From assembly GCA_900045905.1 (NCBI GenBank), contig FCNS01000038.1, positions 62,001 to 126,000 on the forward strand: a stretch of 64,000 nt of DNA, read 5' to 3'. Shown in pieces: positions 18,116 to 27,829 of this stretch. A model generated the notes under the pieces. The model did not search any database, was not told the origin of the DNA, and saw only the letters and a program-made list of their open reading frames with translations. The first letter of the stretch is position 1, and every line of letters begins with the position of its first letter. The position numbers and the translations under genes were made by a program. The stretch is from Clostridiales bacterium CHKCI001 (GTDB taxonomy: Bacteria > Bacillota > Clostridia > Lachnospirales > Lachnospiraceae).

Positions 18116-18188
18116 GTGAATAGAAAGCCCTTAATGAAATTTTGTACAAGGATGATTCTCTTAATATGGTAATTTTATACAAGAAATA

Positions 18189-18243
18189 AAAAGTTGTCTA
18201 AAAACGGGAACGATAGAACTTTCCGTTTGAGACAACTTTTTTT
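18189..18243 (+). terminator. Terminator after VOC gene
   Basis: AAAAGTTGTCT and AAACGG pair with CCGTTT and AGACAACTTTT, followed by T residues. The remainder of the 395-bp gap to gdhA holds only the gdhA promoter and leader. Confidence 0.85.
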
Positions 18244-18359
18244 ATTCAAAAACCTTGGATTTAGGGCAAATTTTTAATCTTTTATGCAATTGGAATAAAA
18301 GAATACAATATGTATAGCAGTATACAATTATACAAAAGTGCAAAAAATAATAAAAACTA

Positions 18360-18388
18360 TTGACGTTGCATTATTTGTCGCTTATAAT
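18360..18388 (+). promoter_or_regulatory. gdhA: gdhA promoter
   Basis: TTGACG (18360-18365), 17 bp, consensus TATAAT (18383-18388). It gives a roughly 115-nt leader in which no riboswitch was recognised. A strong promoter fits the biased codon use of gdhA. Confidence 0.8.
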
Positions 18389-18468
18389 ATGAAGCAGACA
18401 GATGTCTGACACAGAGATACAAAAGTGTATGCAGAGGAGACAGTTTAAGATAGACATCGTTAAAATAA

Positions 18469-19845
<1,377 letters not shown>

Positions 19846-19873
19846 TTTATTAATAGGATAGGTTATGAAACAA

Positions 19874-19907
19874 TGGAGGTGTTGTGAAAACAGCACCTCT
19901 TTTTTGC
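19874..19907 (+). terminator. gdhA: gdhA terminator
   Basis: GAGGTGTTGT, loop GAAA, ACAGCACCTC, then TTTTTT. Confidence 0.9.
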
Positions 19908-20012
19908 GTGAAGGCATAAGGTGAGAGGCCAATTAAAAGCTAAAATAGCAATAGTTATTACAAGATTTTCCGAAAAATAGCAAGGATAGTCTTTTTATTG
20001 TAAAAAAGCCTA

Positions 20013-20021
20013 TGATATAAT
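20013..20021 (+). promoter_or_regulatory. Extended -10 promoter of GltD-like gene
   Basis: TGATATAAT is an extended -10 with a consensus hexamer; the -35 region is poor. It lies about 48 bp before the start codon. Confidence 0.5.
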
Positions 20022-20068
20022 AAAACTGTAGCAAAAAGATCCAAATAATGTTTGGAGAAGGAGGTTTT

Positions 20069-21331
20069 ATGGCAATACATGTATTAGATGAGGCACATAG
20101 ATGCCTTAATTGTAAAGTGCCGCAATGTCAGAAGGGATGCCCGATTCATACACCAATTCCGCAAGTAATTCAGCTTATGCTGAATGGAAAGCTGGATGAG
20201 GCTGGAAAAACTTTATTTGAAAACAATCCACTGACAACGGTATGTAGTCTTGTTTGTAATCATGAGGGACAATGTGAGGGGCATTGTGTATTGGGACGAA
20301 AGGGAGCACCTGTACATTTTTCTGCGATTGAAAATTATATTTCCACAACTTATAGCAGTAAAATGGTTCATGGACCAGCTGCATCGAATGGAATTCGTGT
20401 GGCGATTATTGGCTCTGGTCCAGCGGGATTAACGATTGCTGTAATCTTAGCACGTAAGGGGTATCAAGTAACTATTTTTGAGGGAAAGGACAAAATTGGA
20501 GGAGTTCTTCGGTATGGAATTCCAGAATTCCGCTTGCCAAAGAGCATTTTGGATGACTTTGAATATCGTCATTTGCGATTAAAAGATATTAAAGTACGTC
20601 CAAATACAAGTATTGGAGGGGCAATCGGAATTGATGACTTATTAAGAGATGGTTATAAAGCAATCTTTGTAGGAACAGGAGTTTGGCAGCCAAATACATT
20701 ACATATTAAAGGTGAGACATTGGGGCATGTTCACTTTGGAATTAATTATTTAAATAATCCAGATAGTTTTCATTTGGGTGAGCGTGTAATTGTAATTGGT
20801 GCTGGAAATGCAGCAATGGATGTGGCACGTACAGCAATGCGAAAAGGTGCACGCTATGTACAGTGCTTTTCTAGAAGTGATACGGTTCAGGCAAGTAAAC
20901 ATGAGTCTGACTATGCTATATTGGAGGGTGTGGAATTTATCTATTGTAAGGCTCCGAAGGAAATTGTAGATGAGGGAGTTATTTTTATAGACAGAGAAAA
21001 GCAAGAAGATGGTACTTATGTAGAGATTCCTGGAACGGAAAAATTGTATCCAGCAGATAGTGTTATTATTTCTGTTAGCCAAGGCCCTAGAAATCGTATC
21101 GTTAATTCAACACAAGGGCTAAGTGTAAGCGAGAGAGGACTGCTCTTAGCGGACGAAAATGGACATACGACTCGACCAGAGATATTTGCAAGTGGCGATG
21201 TAGTAAATGGAGCGAGGACGGTAGTAGAAGCAGTCGCACATTCTAAGAAGGTAGCAGAAGCGATGGATGCCTATATTCAAAGTTTACCTGAAATAAAAGA
21301 ACAAAAAGAAAAAATGATTTCTATACAGTAA
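20069..21331 (+). CDS. GltD-like FAD/NAD(P)-dependent oxidoreductase
   Basis: A 420-residue flavoprotein of the glutamate synthase small-subunit family. The N-terminus carries 4Fe-4S cysteines (CLNCKVPQCQKGCP and CSLVCNHEGQCEGHC, about residues 12-90). The FAD motif is VAIIGSGPAGLTIAVILARKG, the NAD(P) motif is VIVIGAGNAAMDVARTAMRKGA, and the C-terminal ASGDVVNGARTVVEAVAHS binds FAD. No large GltB subunit is adjacent, so it may act as an NfnB/SudA-like electron-transfer protein rather than true glutamate synthase. The ATG at 20069 follows AAGGAGGT; an earlier in-frame ATG lacks a site. Confidence 0.8.
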   Translation: MAIHVLDEAHRCLNCKVPQCQKGCPIHTPIPQVIQLMLNGKLDEAGKTLFENNPLTTVCSLVCNHEGQCEGHCVLGRKGAPVHFSAIENYISTTYSSKMVHGPAASNGIRVAIIGSGPAGLTIAVILARKGYQVTIFEGKDKIGGVLRYGIPEFRLPKSILDDFEYRHLRLKDIKVRPNTSIGGAIGIDDLLRDGYKAIFVGTGVWQPNTLHIKGETLGHVHFGINYLNNPDSFHLGERVIVIGAGNAAMDVARTAMRKGARYVQCFSRSDTVQASKHESDYAILEGVEFIYCKAPKEIVDEGVIFIDREKQEDGTYVEIPGTEKLYPADSVIISVSQGPRNRIVNSTQGLSVSERGLLLADENGHTTRPEIFASGDVVNGARTVVEAVAHSKKVAEAMDAYIQSLPEIKEQKEKMISIQ

Positions 21332-21390
21332 GATAAAATGATAATATTAATTTGTTTTATTTGATAAAGGCATTTTATAAAAATTAGAAT

Positions 21391-21434
21391 AAAAAAATGA
21401 CCTTGTCTCTTTGAAAGGGCGAGGTCATTTTTGT
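21391..21434. terminator. Bidirectional terminator between GltD-like gene and DUF4250 gene
   Basis: AAAAATGACCTTGT pairs with GCGAGGTCATTTTT. Both ends have A/T runs, so it can serve the plus-strand gene and the converging minus-strand pair. Confidence 0.8.
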
Positions 21435-21495
21435 GTCAGCGAAGACAGTACAAATATTACTAGAAAAACAAAAAAGATTCTGTTGGATGGTACTT

Positions 21496-21672
21496 CTATA
21501 CGAATTGATTACGTGCTTCGCTATAAACATAGTTAATAGCGGAGAGTTTTGCTGTGATGTCAAATTTATCGCAGCCAGTATCTTCACAAAATGCATCAAG
21601 AGAGGAGTAGCAATCTCTTAATTTCGTGTTAACGTAGCTGAGTAATATAACTGGATCAGTCGGTATGTTCAT
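21496..21672 (-). CDS. DUF4250-family small protein (58 aa)
   Basis: A minus-strand frame encodes 58 residues beginning MNIPTDPVILLSYVNTKLRD and ending SEARNQFV. The opening MNIP-DPV-LLSYVNTKLRD pattern and the C-terminal RNQFV match what I know of the DUF4250 family in Clostridia, whose function is unknown. AAGGAGC lies 9 nt before the ATG. The start overlaps the end of the ArsR-type gene by 17 bp, so the two are likely co-translated. It is acidic, Cys-containing and has no membrane segment. Confidence 0.85.
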   Translation of the reverse strand: MNIPTDPVILLSYVNTKLRDCYSSLDAFCEDTGCDKFDITAKLSAINYVYSEARNQFV

Positions 21673-22045
21673 GACATGGTGCTCCTTTCGGACAAATGGA
21701 TTTTAATAATTTATCGACAATTTGATGAAGTAATTGTGCTTCTTCTGTATCGGCCAGTGAATAGCGAACTTCTTTTCCCACACGTTTTCCGCTAATTAAA
21801 CCTGCTTGTCTTAGACAACGCAGATGATGAGAAACAGCGGGAGGACTCATATCGATAGCAGCAGCAATGTTTAATACACACTCTTCACTGTGGCAAAGTA
21901 GCCAAAAGATCTGTAAACGGGTGGGATCCGAAAGTTGTTTGAAACGTTCGGACGTTTGTATACAGATATCTCGGTTTGGCATTGTCTCAAGAACAAAAGA
22001 AATGTCACCATGATCGTGAGGCATAGTTTGAATAAGTGATTTCAT
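21656..22045 (-). CDS. ArsR/SmtB-family metal-responsive repressor
   Basis: A 129-residue winged-helix regulator. The wHTH spans about residues 30-110, with LSDPTRLQIFWLL, recognition helix MSPPAVSHHLRCLRQAGLI and wing GKRVGKEVRYSLAD. Met1 is followed by a His/Asp-rich tail (MPHDHGD) and the C-terminus ends in CPKGAPCHEHTD. The Cys in EECVLNIA and these tails could form a Zn, Ni or Cd site as in NmtR/CzrA-type proteins. The target is unknown; no metal exporter is adjacent. It is transcribed with the overlapping DUF4250 gene from its own promoter. Confidence 0.85.
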   Translation of the reverse strand: MKSLIQTMPHDHGDISFVLETMPNRDICIQTSERFKQLSDPTRLQIFWLLCHSEECVLNIAAAIDMSPPAVSHHLRCLRQAGLISGKRVGKEVRYSLADTEEAQLLHQIVDKLLKSICPKGAPCHEHTD

Positions 22046-22082
22046 AGAAAAACCTCATTTCTTTCAATGGTATTTACGGATT

Positions 22083-22111
22083 ATTTTATAACAAACTCGA
22101 ATTCTCGTCAA
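22083..22111 (-). promoter_or_regulatory. Promoter of arsR-DUF4250 pair
   Basis: Minus strand: TTGACG (22106-22111), 17 bp, TAAAAT (22083-22088). The start of transcription would lie about 30 nt before the ATG, and an ArsR operator probably overlaps. Confidence 0.7.
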
Positions 22112-22250
22112 GTTATAGAAAGAAATATATTTTTATACAAAAATAGCAGATGTATGATAATAATTTAACTATTAATAACGAGAAAATAGAAAAGGATAGT
22201 GGAAAAGCACTAGATATAGTATAAAAATTCCATATTTTAAAAAAAATTAC

Positions 22251-22278
22251 TTTACTCCGTTCAAAAATATGATATAAT
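22251..22278 (+). promoter_or_regulatory. ppdK: ppdK promoter
   Basis: TTTACT (22251-22256), 16 bp, TGA-TATAAT (22273-22278), an extended -10. The leader of about 80 nt contains a TACAAAG/CTTTGTA hairpin. The 319-bp gap back to the ArsR gene otherwise holds only the divergent promoter. Confidence 0.6.
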
Positions 22279-22364
22279 ATAAACAGTGTATTCCCACAAC
22301 ATCCGGAGGGAACACAGATAAAGTACAAAGCAAAACTTTGTAGAACTATTTTAGGAGGTTCAAA

Positions 22365-24989
22365 ATGGCTAAATGGGTTTATATGTTTACAGAAGGTGAC
22401 GCAACAATGAGAAACCTTCTTGGTGGTAAAGGTGCAAACTTAGCTGAAATGACAAAATTAGGCTTGCCAGTGCCACAGGGCTTCACAATTACAACAGAAG
22501 CTTGTACTCAGTATTACGAAGACGGAAGAAAGATTAACGATGAAATCATGGTTCAGATCATGGAAGCTATTACAAAGATGGAAGAAGTTACTGGAAAGAA
22601 ATTCGGTGACACAGAAAATCCTCTGTTAGTTTCTGTACGTTCTGGCGCTAGAGCTTCTATGCCAGGTATGATGGATACAATCTTAAACCTTGGTTTAAAT
22701 GAAGAAGTAGTAGAAGTATTGGCAAAACAGTCTGGAAATCCTCGTTGGGCATGGGATTGCTACAGAAGATTTATTCAGATGTACTCTGACGTTGTTATGG
22801 AAGTTGGTAAGAAGTACTTTGAAGAGCTTATCGACAAGATGAAAGAGGAAAAAGGTGTAAAATTAGACGTTGAATTGACAGCAGAAGATTTAAAGGCTCT
22901 GGCTGGACAGTTCAAGGCTGAGTACAAAGAAAAGATCGGTACAGATTTCCCATCTGATGCAAAAGAACAGTTAATGGGAGCAATCAAGGCTGTATTCCGT
23001 TCATGGGACAACCCAAGAGCAAATGTATATCGTCGTGATAATGATATTCCATATTCTTGGGGAACTGCTGTTAACGTACAGATGATGGCATTTGGTAATA
23101 TGGGAGATGACTGTGGTACAGGTGTTGCATTTACACGTGACCCAGCTACTGGAGAAAATGGACTCTTCGGCGAATTCCTTACAAATGCACAAGGTGAAGA
23201 CGTTGTTGCTGGTGTTCGTACTCCTATGCATATTTCCGAAATGGAAGAAAAATTCCCAGAAGCATTCGTACAATTCAAGAATGTATGCAAGATTTTGGAA
23301 GAACATTATAGAGACATGCAGGATATGGAGTTTACTGTAGAACATGGTAAACTGTATATGCTTCAGACACGTAATGGTAAGAGAACTGCTCAGGCTGCAT
23401 TAAAGATTGCTTGTGACCTTGTTGATGAGGGAATGAGAACAGAAGAAGAAGCTGTTGCAATGATCGACCCACGTAACCTTGATACACTTCTTCATCCACA
23501 GTTTGACGCAGCAGCATTGAAGGCTGCTACACCACTTGGAAAAGGTCTTGGTGCTTCTCCAGGAGCTGCTTGTGGTAAGATCGTATTCTCAGCAGAAGAC
23601 GCTGTAGAATGGGCTGCAAGAGGTGAAAAAGTTGTTTTAGTTCGTCTTGAGACATCTCCAGAAGATATCACAGGTATGAAGTCTGCACAGGGTATCTTAA
23701 CGGTTCGTGGTGGTATGACATCTCACGCAGCAGTAGTTGCTCGTGGTATGGGTTCCTGCTGTGTATCTGGATGTGGCGATATCGCAATGGACGAAGCAAA
23801 TAAGAAGTTCACATTAGCTGGAAAAGAATTCCATGAAGGAGATCCAATTTCTATCGATGGAACAACAGGTAATATCTATGATGGAATTATTCCAACTGTA
23901 GATGCTACAATTGCTGGAGAATTCGGACGTATCATGGCATGGGCTGATAAGTACAGAACAATGAAGGTTCGTACAAATGCAGATACTCCAGCAGATGCTA
24001 AGAAGGCTCGTGAATTAGGAGCAGAAGGTATTGGTCTTTGCCGTACAGAGCATATGTTCTTTGAAGGCAACAGAATTGATGCATTCCGTGAAATGATCTG
24101 TGCTGAAACAGTAGAAGAAAGAGAAGCAGCTTTGGATAAGATTCTTCCAGAACAGCAGGGAGACTTTGAGAAGTTATACGAAGCATTGGAAGGTAACCCA
24201 GTTACAATTCGTTTCTTGGATCCACCTTTACATGAATTCGTTCCAACAGAAGAAGAAGATATTAAGAAGTTAGCAGATGCTCAGGGTAAGACAGTTGAGC
24301 AGATTAAGACAATTATTGACTCCTTACATGAATTTAACCCAATGATGGGTCATCGTGGATGCCGTTTGGCTGTAACATATCCAGAAATTGCTAAGATGCA
24401 GACAAAGGCTGTTATCCGTGCAGCAATCAATGTTCAGAAAGCTCATCCAGATTGGACAGTAGCTCCAGAAATTATGATTCCATTAGTTGGTGAAGTTAAG
24501 GAATTAAAATATGTTAAGAAGTTTGTTGTAGAAACAGCAGATGCTGAAATCGCAGCAGCTGGTATTGATCTGAAGTATGAAGTAGGTACAATGATCGAAA
24601 TTCCAAGAGCTGCTCTTACAGCTGATGAAATTGCTAAGGAAGCTGATTTCTTCTGCTTTGGTACAAACGACTTAACACAGATGACATACGGATTCTCCCG
24701 TGATGATGCTGGTAAGTTCTTAAATGCTTACTACGATGCTAAGATTCTTGAAAACGATCCATTCGCTAAGTTAGATCAAATTGGTGTTGGTAAGTTAATG
24801 AAGATGGCAATCGAATTAGGTAAGCCAGTAAATCCAAACTTACACATTGGTATCTGTGGAGAACATGGTGGAGATCCAAGTTCTGTAGAATTCTGCCATA
24901 AGATTGGTTTAAACTATGTATCTTGTTCCCCATTCCGTGTACCAATCGCAAGATTAGCTGCTGCACAGGCTGCTATCAATAACAAATAA
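22365..24989 (+). CDS. ppdK: Pyruvate, phosphate dikinase
   Basis: PpdK interconverts pyruvate, ATP and phosphate with PEP, AMP and pyrophosphate; in anaerobes it serves pyrophosphate-linked glycolysis or gluconeogenesis. The 874-residue protein has the usual three domains: an N-terminal ATP grasp domain beginning LLGGKGANLAEM, a central swivelling phosphohistidine domain with GGMTSHAAVVARGMG (His454), and a C-terminal PEP domain with GTNDLTQMTYGFSRDD and Cys831 in ICGEHGGD. AGGAGG is 7 nt before ATG. Strong codon bias like gdhA. Single-gene unit. Confidence 0.97.
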   Translation: MAKWVYMFTEGDATMRNLLGGKGANLAEMTKLGLPVPQGFTITTEACTQYYEDGRKINDEIMVQIMEAITKMEEVTGKKFGDTENPLLVSVRSGARASMPGMMDTILNLGLNEEVVEVLAKQSGNPRWAWDCYRRFIQMYSDVVMEVGKKYFEELIDKMKEEKGVKLDVELTAEDLKALAGQFKAEYKEKIGTDFPSDAKEQLMGAIKAVFRSWDNPRANVYRRDNDIPYSWGTAVNVQMMAFGNMGDDCGTGVAFTRDPATGENGLFGEFLTNAQGEDVVAGVRTPMHISEMEEKFPEAFVQFKNVCKILEEHYRDMQDMEFTVEHGKLYMLQTRNGKRTAQAALKIACDLVDEGMRTEEEAVAMIDPRNLDTLLHPQFDAAALKAATPLGKGLGASPGAACGKIVFSAEDAVEWAARGEKVVLVRLETSPEDITGMKSAQGILTVRGGMTSHAAVVARGMGSCCVSGCGDIAMDEANKKFTLAGKEFHEGDPISIDGTTGNIYDGIIPTVDATIAGEFGRIMAWADKYRTMKVRTNADTPADAKKARELGAEGIGLCRTEHMFFEGNRIDAFREMICAETVEEREAALDKILPEQQGDFEKLYEALEGNPVTIRFLDPPLHEFVPTEEEDIKKLADAQGKTVEQIKTIIDSLHEFNPMMGHRGCRLAVTYPEIAKMQTKAVIRAAINVQKAHPDWTVAPEIMIPLVGEVKELKYVKKFVVETADAEIAAAGIDLKYEVGTMIEIPRAALTADEIAKEADFFCFGTNDLTQMTYGFSRDDAGKFLNAYYDAKILENDPFAKLDQIGVGKLMKMAIELGKPVNPNLHIGICGEHGGDPSSVEFCHKIGLNYVSCSPFRVPIARLAAAQAAINNK

Positions 24990-25024
24990 GAAACTTCTTA
25001 GAATCGATAGATTTTAAGTATGGA

Positions 25025-25058
25025 GAGGTTCATCAGATTAGCTGGTGAGCCTCTTTTG
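25025..25058 (+). terminator. ppdK: ppdK terminator
   Basis: GAGGTTCATCAG pairs with CTGGTGAGCCTC (a few non-Watson-Crick positions), followed by TTTT. Confidence 0.75.
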
Positions 25059-25100
25059 CTATTGTGATAGCTATAATAAAGGTTCCTTTTAATAAACTAG

Positions 25101-25225
25101 TTGACTTTTTTATTATCCTGTGATACACTCACAAACGTTAATATATAGCAACTCACCGCCGGGGAGTATGGAGCGTTGGATATCGTATCGTTAGGCCATA
25201 GAAGATACGAGATTCGGCGCTTTTT
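25101..25225 (+). ncRNA. Candidate GC-rich ncRNA or leader with promoter and terminator
   Basis: TTGACT (25101-25106), 17 bp, TACACT (25124-25129) predict a start near 25136. The transcript holds a GC-rich segment (CTCACCGCCGGGGAG, around 25152-25166). It ends in a long hairpin in which AGCG, TTGGAT and TCGTATC (25172-25189) pair with GATACGA, GATTCGG and CGCT (25204-25221), followed by TTTTTG. About 85-90 nt, no reading frame. It could be a free small RNA or a riboswitch-like attenuator for the gene at 25406, but that gene has its own promoter. No known family was recognised. The rest of the 415-bp gap holds the two flanking regulatory sites. Confidence 0.5.
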
Positions 25226-25293
25226 GTTATATTAAGCAGATATAAAAGAAAAGATTAAATTTGGGAAGGGGTGAAAGATTAAAGCAAATTCTC

Positions 25294-25322
25294 TTGACGG
25301 ATCAATAGGAACTATTTATAAT
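25294..25322 (+). promoter_or_regulatory. Promoter of flavin-binding protein gene
   Basis: TTGACG (25294-25299), 17 bp, consensus TATAAT (25317-25322). The leader of about 75 nt contains GCTTCTTGCTG/CAGCAAGCAGC inverted repeats. Confidence 0.75.
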
Positions 25323-25405
25323 TCATTCATGCTTCTTGCTGCATTACAGAATCGATACAGCAAGCAGCAATCCGTAATCAATAATCAGTTGGAGGTGCAT
25401 ATATC

Positions 25406-25912
25406 ATGTTTCGTGATATGAGACGAAAAAAACAATGTTTATCGGTAGAAGAATGTGTGACGATTCTAAAAAAAGGAACATCTGGAGTATTGGCTGTTTT
25501 AGGAGAGGAAGCTTATCCATATGCTGTTCCAATTAGCTATTTGTATGAAGATGAGAAAATCTATTTCCATAGTGCCAAAAGTGGCCATAAAATTGATGCG
25601 ATCAAACAAAATAGTAAGGCTTCTTTTTGTGTCATTGACCAAGACCATGTAGTTCCAGAAGAGTATACATCCTATTTTAGAAGTGTTATTGTCTTTGGAA
25701 AAGTACGCATTATGGAAGATGAACAGGAGAAATACAGAGCCATTGAGCGGTTGGCTATGAAATATGCGCCTGATGACAGTGTTGAAAATCGAAAAAAAGC
25801 GATTGAACGAGAATGGAAACCATTGTGTATGCTGGAATTAACAGTAGAACACATGACGGGAAAAGAAGCCATTGAATTGGTAAAGAAGAAACAAAAGATA
25901 GACAAAGATTAA
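25406..25912 (+). CDS. Pyridoxamine 5'-phosphate oxidase-like flavin-binding protein
   Basis: A 168-residue split-barrel protein of the NimA/PNPOx-like group. The N-terminal CVTILKKGTSGVLAVLGEEAYPYAVPISYLYEDEKIYFHSAKSGHKIDAIKQNSKASFCVID segment is the canonical FMN-barrel core. It likely binds FMN or F420-like flavin and reduces an unknown small molecule; nitroimidazole reductase homologues share this pattern but that activity cannot be assumed. TTGGAGG is 9 nt before ATG. A 28-bp inverted repeat (25938-25965) separates it from the MATE gene. Confidence 0.8.
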   Translation: MFRDMRRKKQCLSVEECVTILKKGTSGVLAVLGEEAYPYAVPISYLYEDEKIYFHSAKSGHKIDAIKQNSKASFCVIDQDHVVPEEYTSYFRSVIVFGKVRIMEDEQEKYRAIERLAMKYAPDDSVENRKKAIEREWKPLCMLELTVEHMTGKEAIELVKKKQKIDKD

Positions 25913-25991
25913 GTGTCATAGTAATTAATTATGCAATAGGTCTGCGTTATACAATGCAGACCTAAAATTGATACATAGAAAGGTTTTAATT

Positions 25992-27323
25992 ATGCAAAAG
26001 TCAAATTGTTTTCAGGATTTTGTTAAATATTCTTCTCTGAATGTATTAGGAATGATTGGGTTATCTTGTTATATATTGGCAGATACTTTTTTTATATCCA
26101 AAGGGCTTGGTACAAATGGTCTGACTGCTTTAAATCTGGCAATTCCTATTTACAGTTTTATTCATGGAAGTGGATTGATGATTGGTATGGGTGGAGGTAC
26201 AAAATATTCCATTCAAAAAAGTCAAGGCAAACATGAGGCTGCAAATTGTATTTTCACAAATGTAATTAAAATTGCAGCTTTATTTGCTGTCGTTTTTGTA
26301 TTGATTGGTATATTTTTTTCTGGTGATATTGTAACATTATTAGGAGCAGATGAAACAGTATATCAAATGACAAAAACATATTTACAAGTTATTTTACTGT
26401 TTGCACCAGCTTTTTTAACGAATAATGTACTGCTTTGTTTTGTTCGTAATGATGGAGCACCACAGTTGTCCATGGCAGCTATGATAGGGGGAAGCTTGTC
26501 AAATGTTGTTTTGGATTATGTTTTTATCTTTCCATGTCAAATGGGAATTTTTGGTGCGGTGTTTGCGACTGGGTTGGCTCCAATCATTAGTATGTTGATA
26601 TTATCACCACATTTTATAAAAAAGAGAAACCAGTTCTATTTGACTAAGTGTAAGTTGGAAGGAAGGATGGCAGTGGGTATCTGTTCCAGTGGTATTCCTT
26701 CTCTGATTACAGAAGTATCATCGGGAATTGTTATTATTGTATTCAACTCTATCATCCTGAGACTTGAAGGAAATGTAGGTGTGGCTGCATACGGTGTAAT
26801 TGCAAACTTATCGCTTGTAATTGTTGCAATCTATACGGGAATTGCTCAGGGAGTTCAACCAATTATGAGCAGTAATTATGGGATAGGAAATCGTCGAAAT
26901 ATCCAATCTATTTTACGGTATGCATTGGTAACAATGTTGGTTTTATCCGTTATTGTCTATATAGGAGTATTTTTAGGCGCTGGACAGATTGCAGCAATCT
27001 TCAATAGCGAACAAAATGAATTGCTGCAAACGATTGCAGTAGATGGACTAAAATTATATTTTATTGCTTGTCCATTTGCAGGATTTAACATTATTATTTC
27101 CATTTACTTTACTTCTACAGAGTATCCAGTTCCAGCGAATATTATTTCTATTTTAAGAGGGTTTCTTGTCATTATTCCAATGGCATTCCTTTTATCCTCA
27201 ATTGCTCAAATTACAGGAGTATGGTGTGCATTCCCAGCAACGGAATTGTTAGTAACAATTGTCGGAATTATCTTTTTCATTATGAGTAAAAGGTCAAGAA
27301 AAAGGCAAGTAAGCTACGAATAG
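25992..27323 (+). CDS. MATE-family multidrug/sodium antiporter
   Basis: A 443-residue protein with twelve hydrophobic segments, built as two six-helix repeats typical of MATE transporters, which expel cationic drugs or metabolites using a sodium or proton gradient. Family cues include YILADTFFISKGLGTNGLTALNLAIPIYSFIHG and the second-repeat GIAQGVQPIMSSNYGIG. An in-frame ATG 24 bp upstream lacks a ribosome site; AGAAAGG precedes the start used. Close to the flavin-binding protein gene, possibly co-transcribed. Substrate unknown. Confidence 0.88.
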   Translation: MQKSNCFQDFVKYSSLNVLGMIGLSCYILADTFFISKGLGTNGLTALNLAIPIYSFIHGSGLMIGMGGGTKYSIQKSQGKHEAANCIFTNVIKIAALFAVVFVLIGIFFSGDIVTLLGADETVYQMTKTYLQVILLFAPAFLTNNVLLCFVRNDGAPQLSMAAMIGGSLSNVVLDYVFIFPCQMGIFGAVFATGLAPIISMLILSPHFIKKRNQFYLTKCKLEGRMAVGICSSGIPSLITEVSSGIVIIVFNSIILRLEGNVGVAAYGVIANLSLVIVAIYTGIAQGVQPIMSSNYGIGNRRNIQSILRYALVTMLVLSVIVYIGVFLGAGQIAAIFNSEQNELLQTIAVDGLKLYFIACPFAGFNIIISIYFTSTEYPVPANIISILRGFLVIIPMAFLLSSIAQITGVWCAFPATELLVTIVGIIFFIMSKRSRKRQVSYE

Positions 27324-27391
27324 GGAATATAAAAAGATAAGAATAGAATGTACTTTCTAAATAGCAAAGCAGATTTTGAGCGTCCGTTTTA

Positions 27392-27440
27392 CTAAAGTCC
27401 CCCATTTATGCCGTTGGCATTAGAATGGGGGACTTTTATC
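27392..27440 (+). terminator. Terminator after MATE gene
   Basis: AAAGTCCCCCATT pairs with AATGGGGGACTTT and encloses an inner ATGCC/GGCAT stem with the GGCATTAG end also seen in the hairpin at 54441-54470. T-rich tail. Confidence 0.85.
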
Positions 27441-27612
27441 TTTATTGTAATTAGGAAAGGAAACTTGTACTATGTTTGTCTGATATCCATTTTCATATTA
27501 AGAATTAATATTATGGAAACAAAAGTGAAACATTGCGCAAATAATGAAGTGTTATTCTTCTACCATCCAATGAAACAAAAACAATTTAATAAAGAAAAGG
27601 AGATTAGCAGAT

Positions 27613-27819
27613 ATGGTAAAATCGAAATTAGTAAAGGTAAATGAAAAAATTGCGGAAAGGGTGGTGGATGGATATAAGAAAATTGAGGAGGAAGTGGTAG
27701 GGGGATTCAATAAAATTACTGACAAGTTTGTGGGTTGTTTTTTGATAAACGAGGGAGAGTCAGTGGAAGAAGCAAAAATAAGACTTGCAGCAGAACAGAA
27801 AAAAAGAGAAGAAAGGTAG
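27613..27819 (+). CDS. Small amphipathic protein, function unknown
   Basis: A 68-residue protein, mostly helical and highly charged, with repeated IAERVVDGYKKIEEEVVGGFNKITDKFVGCF segments that have amphipathic periodicity, and a basic C-terminal EQKKREER. AAAAGGAGA precedes the ATG. It lies 10 bp before a four-helix membrane protein gene and is probably its partner. No domain recognised. Confidence 0.7.
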   Translation: MVKSKLVKVNEKIAERVVDGYKKIEEEVVGGFNKITDKFVGCFLINEGESVEEAKIRLAAEQKKREER

Positions 27820-27829
27820 GAATTTGAGA

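Noticed and set aside
21433-21621. 62-codon plus-strand frame and 71-codon minus-strand frame
   Set aside because: Both are shadows of the DUF4250 gene read in another frame; the DUF4250 frame has a good ribosome site and family-like sequence.
25136-25225. Known riboswitch (fluoride, ZTP, manganese, M-box)
   Set aside because: Considered because of the GC-rich segment, but none of the consensus cores I know could be aligned; left as unknown RNA.
27408-27644. 78-codon frame after the MATE gene
   Set aside because: It starts inside the terminator hairpin, has no ribosome site and overlaps the start of the well-formed gene at 27613.
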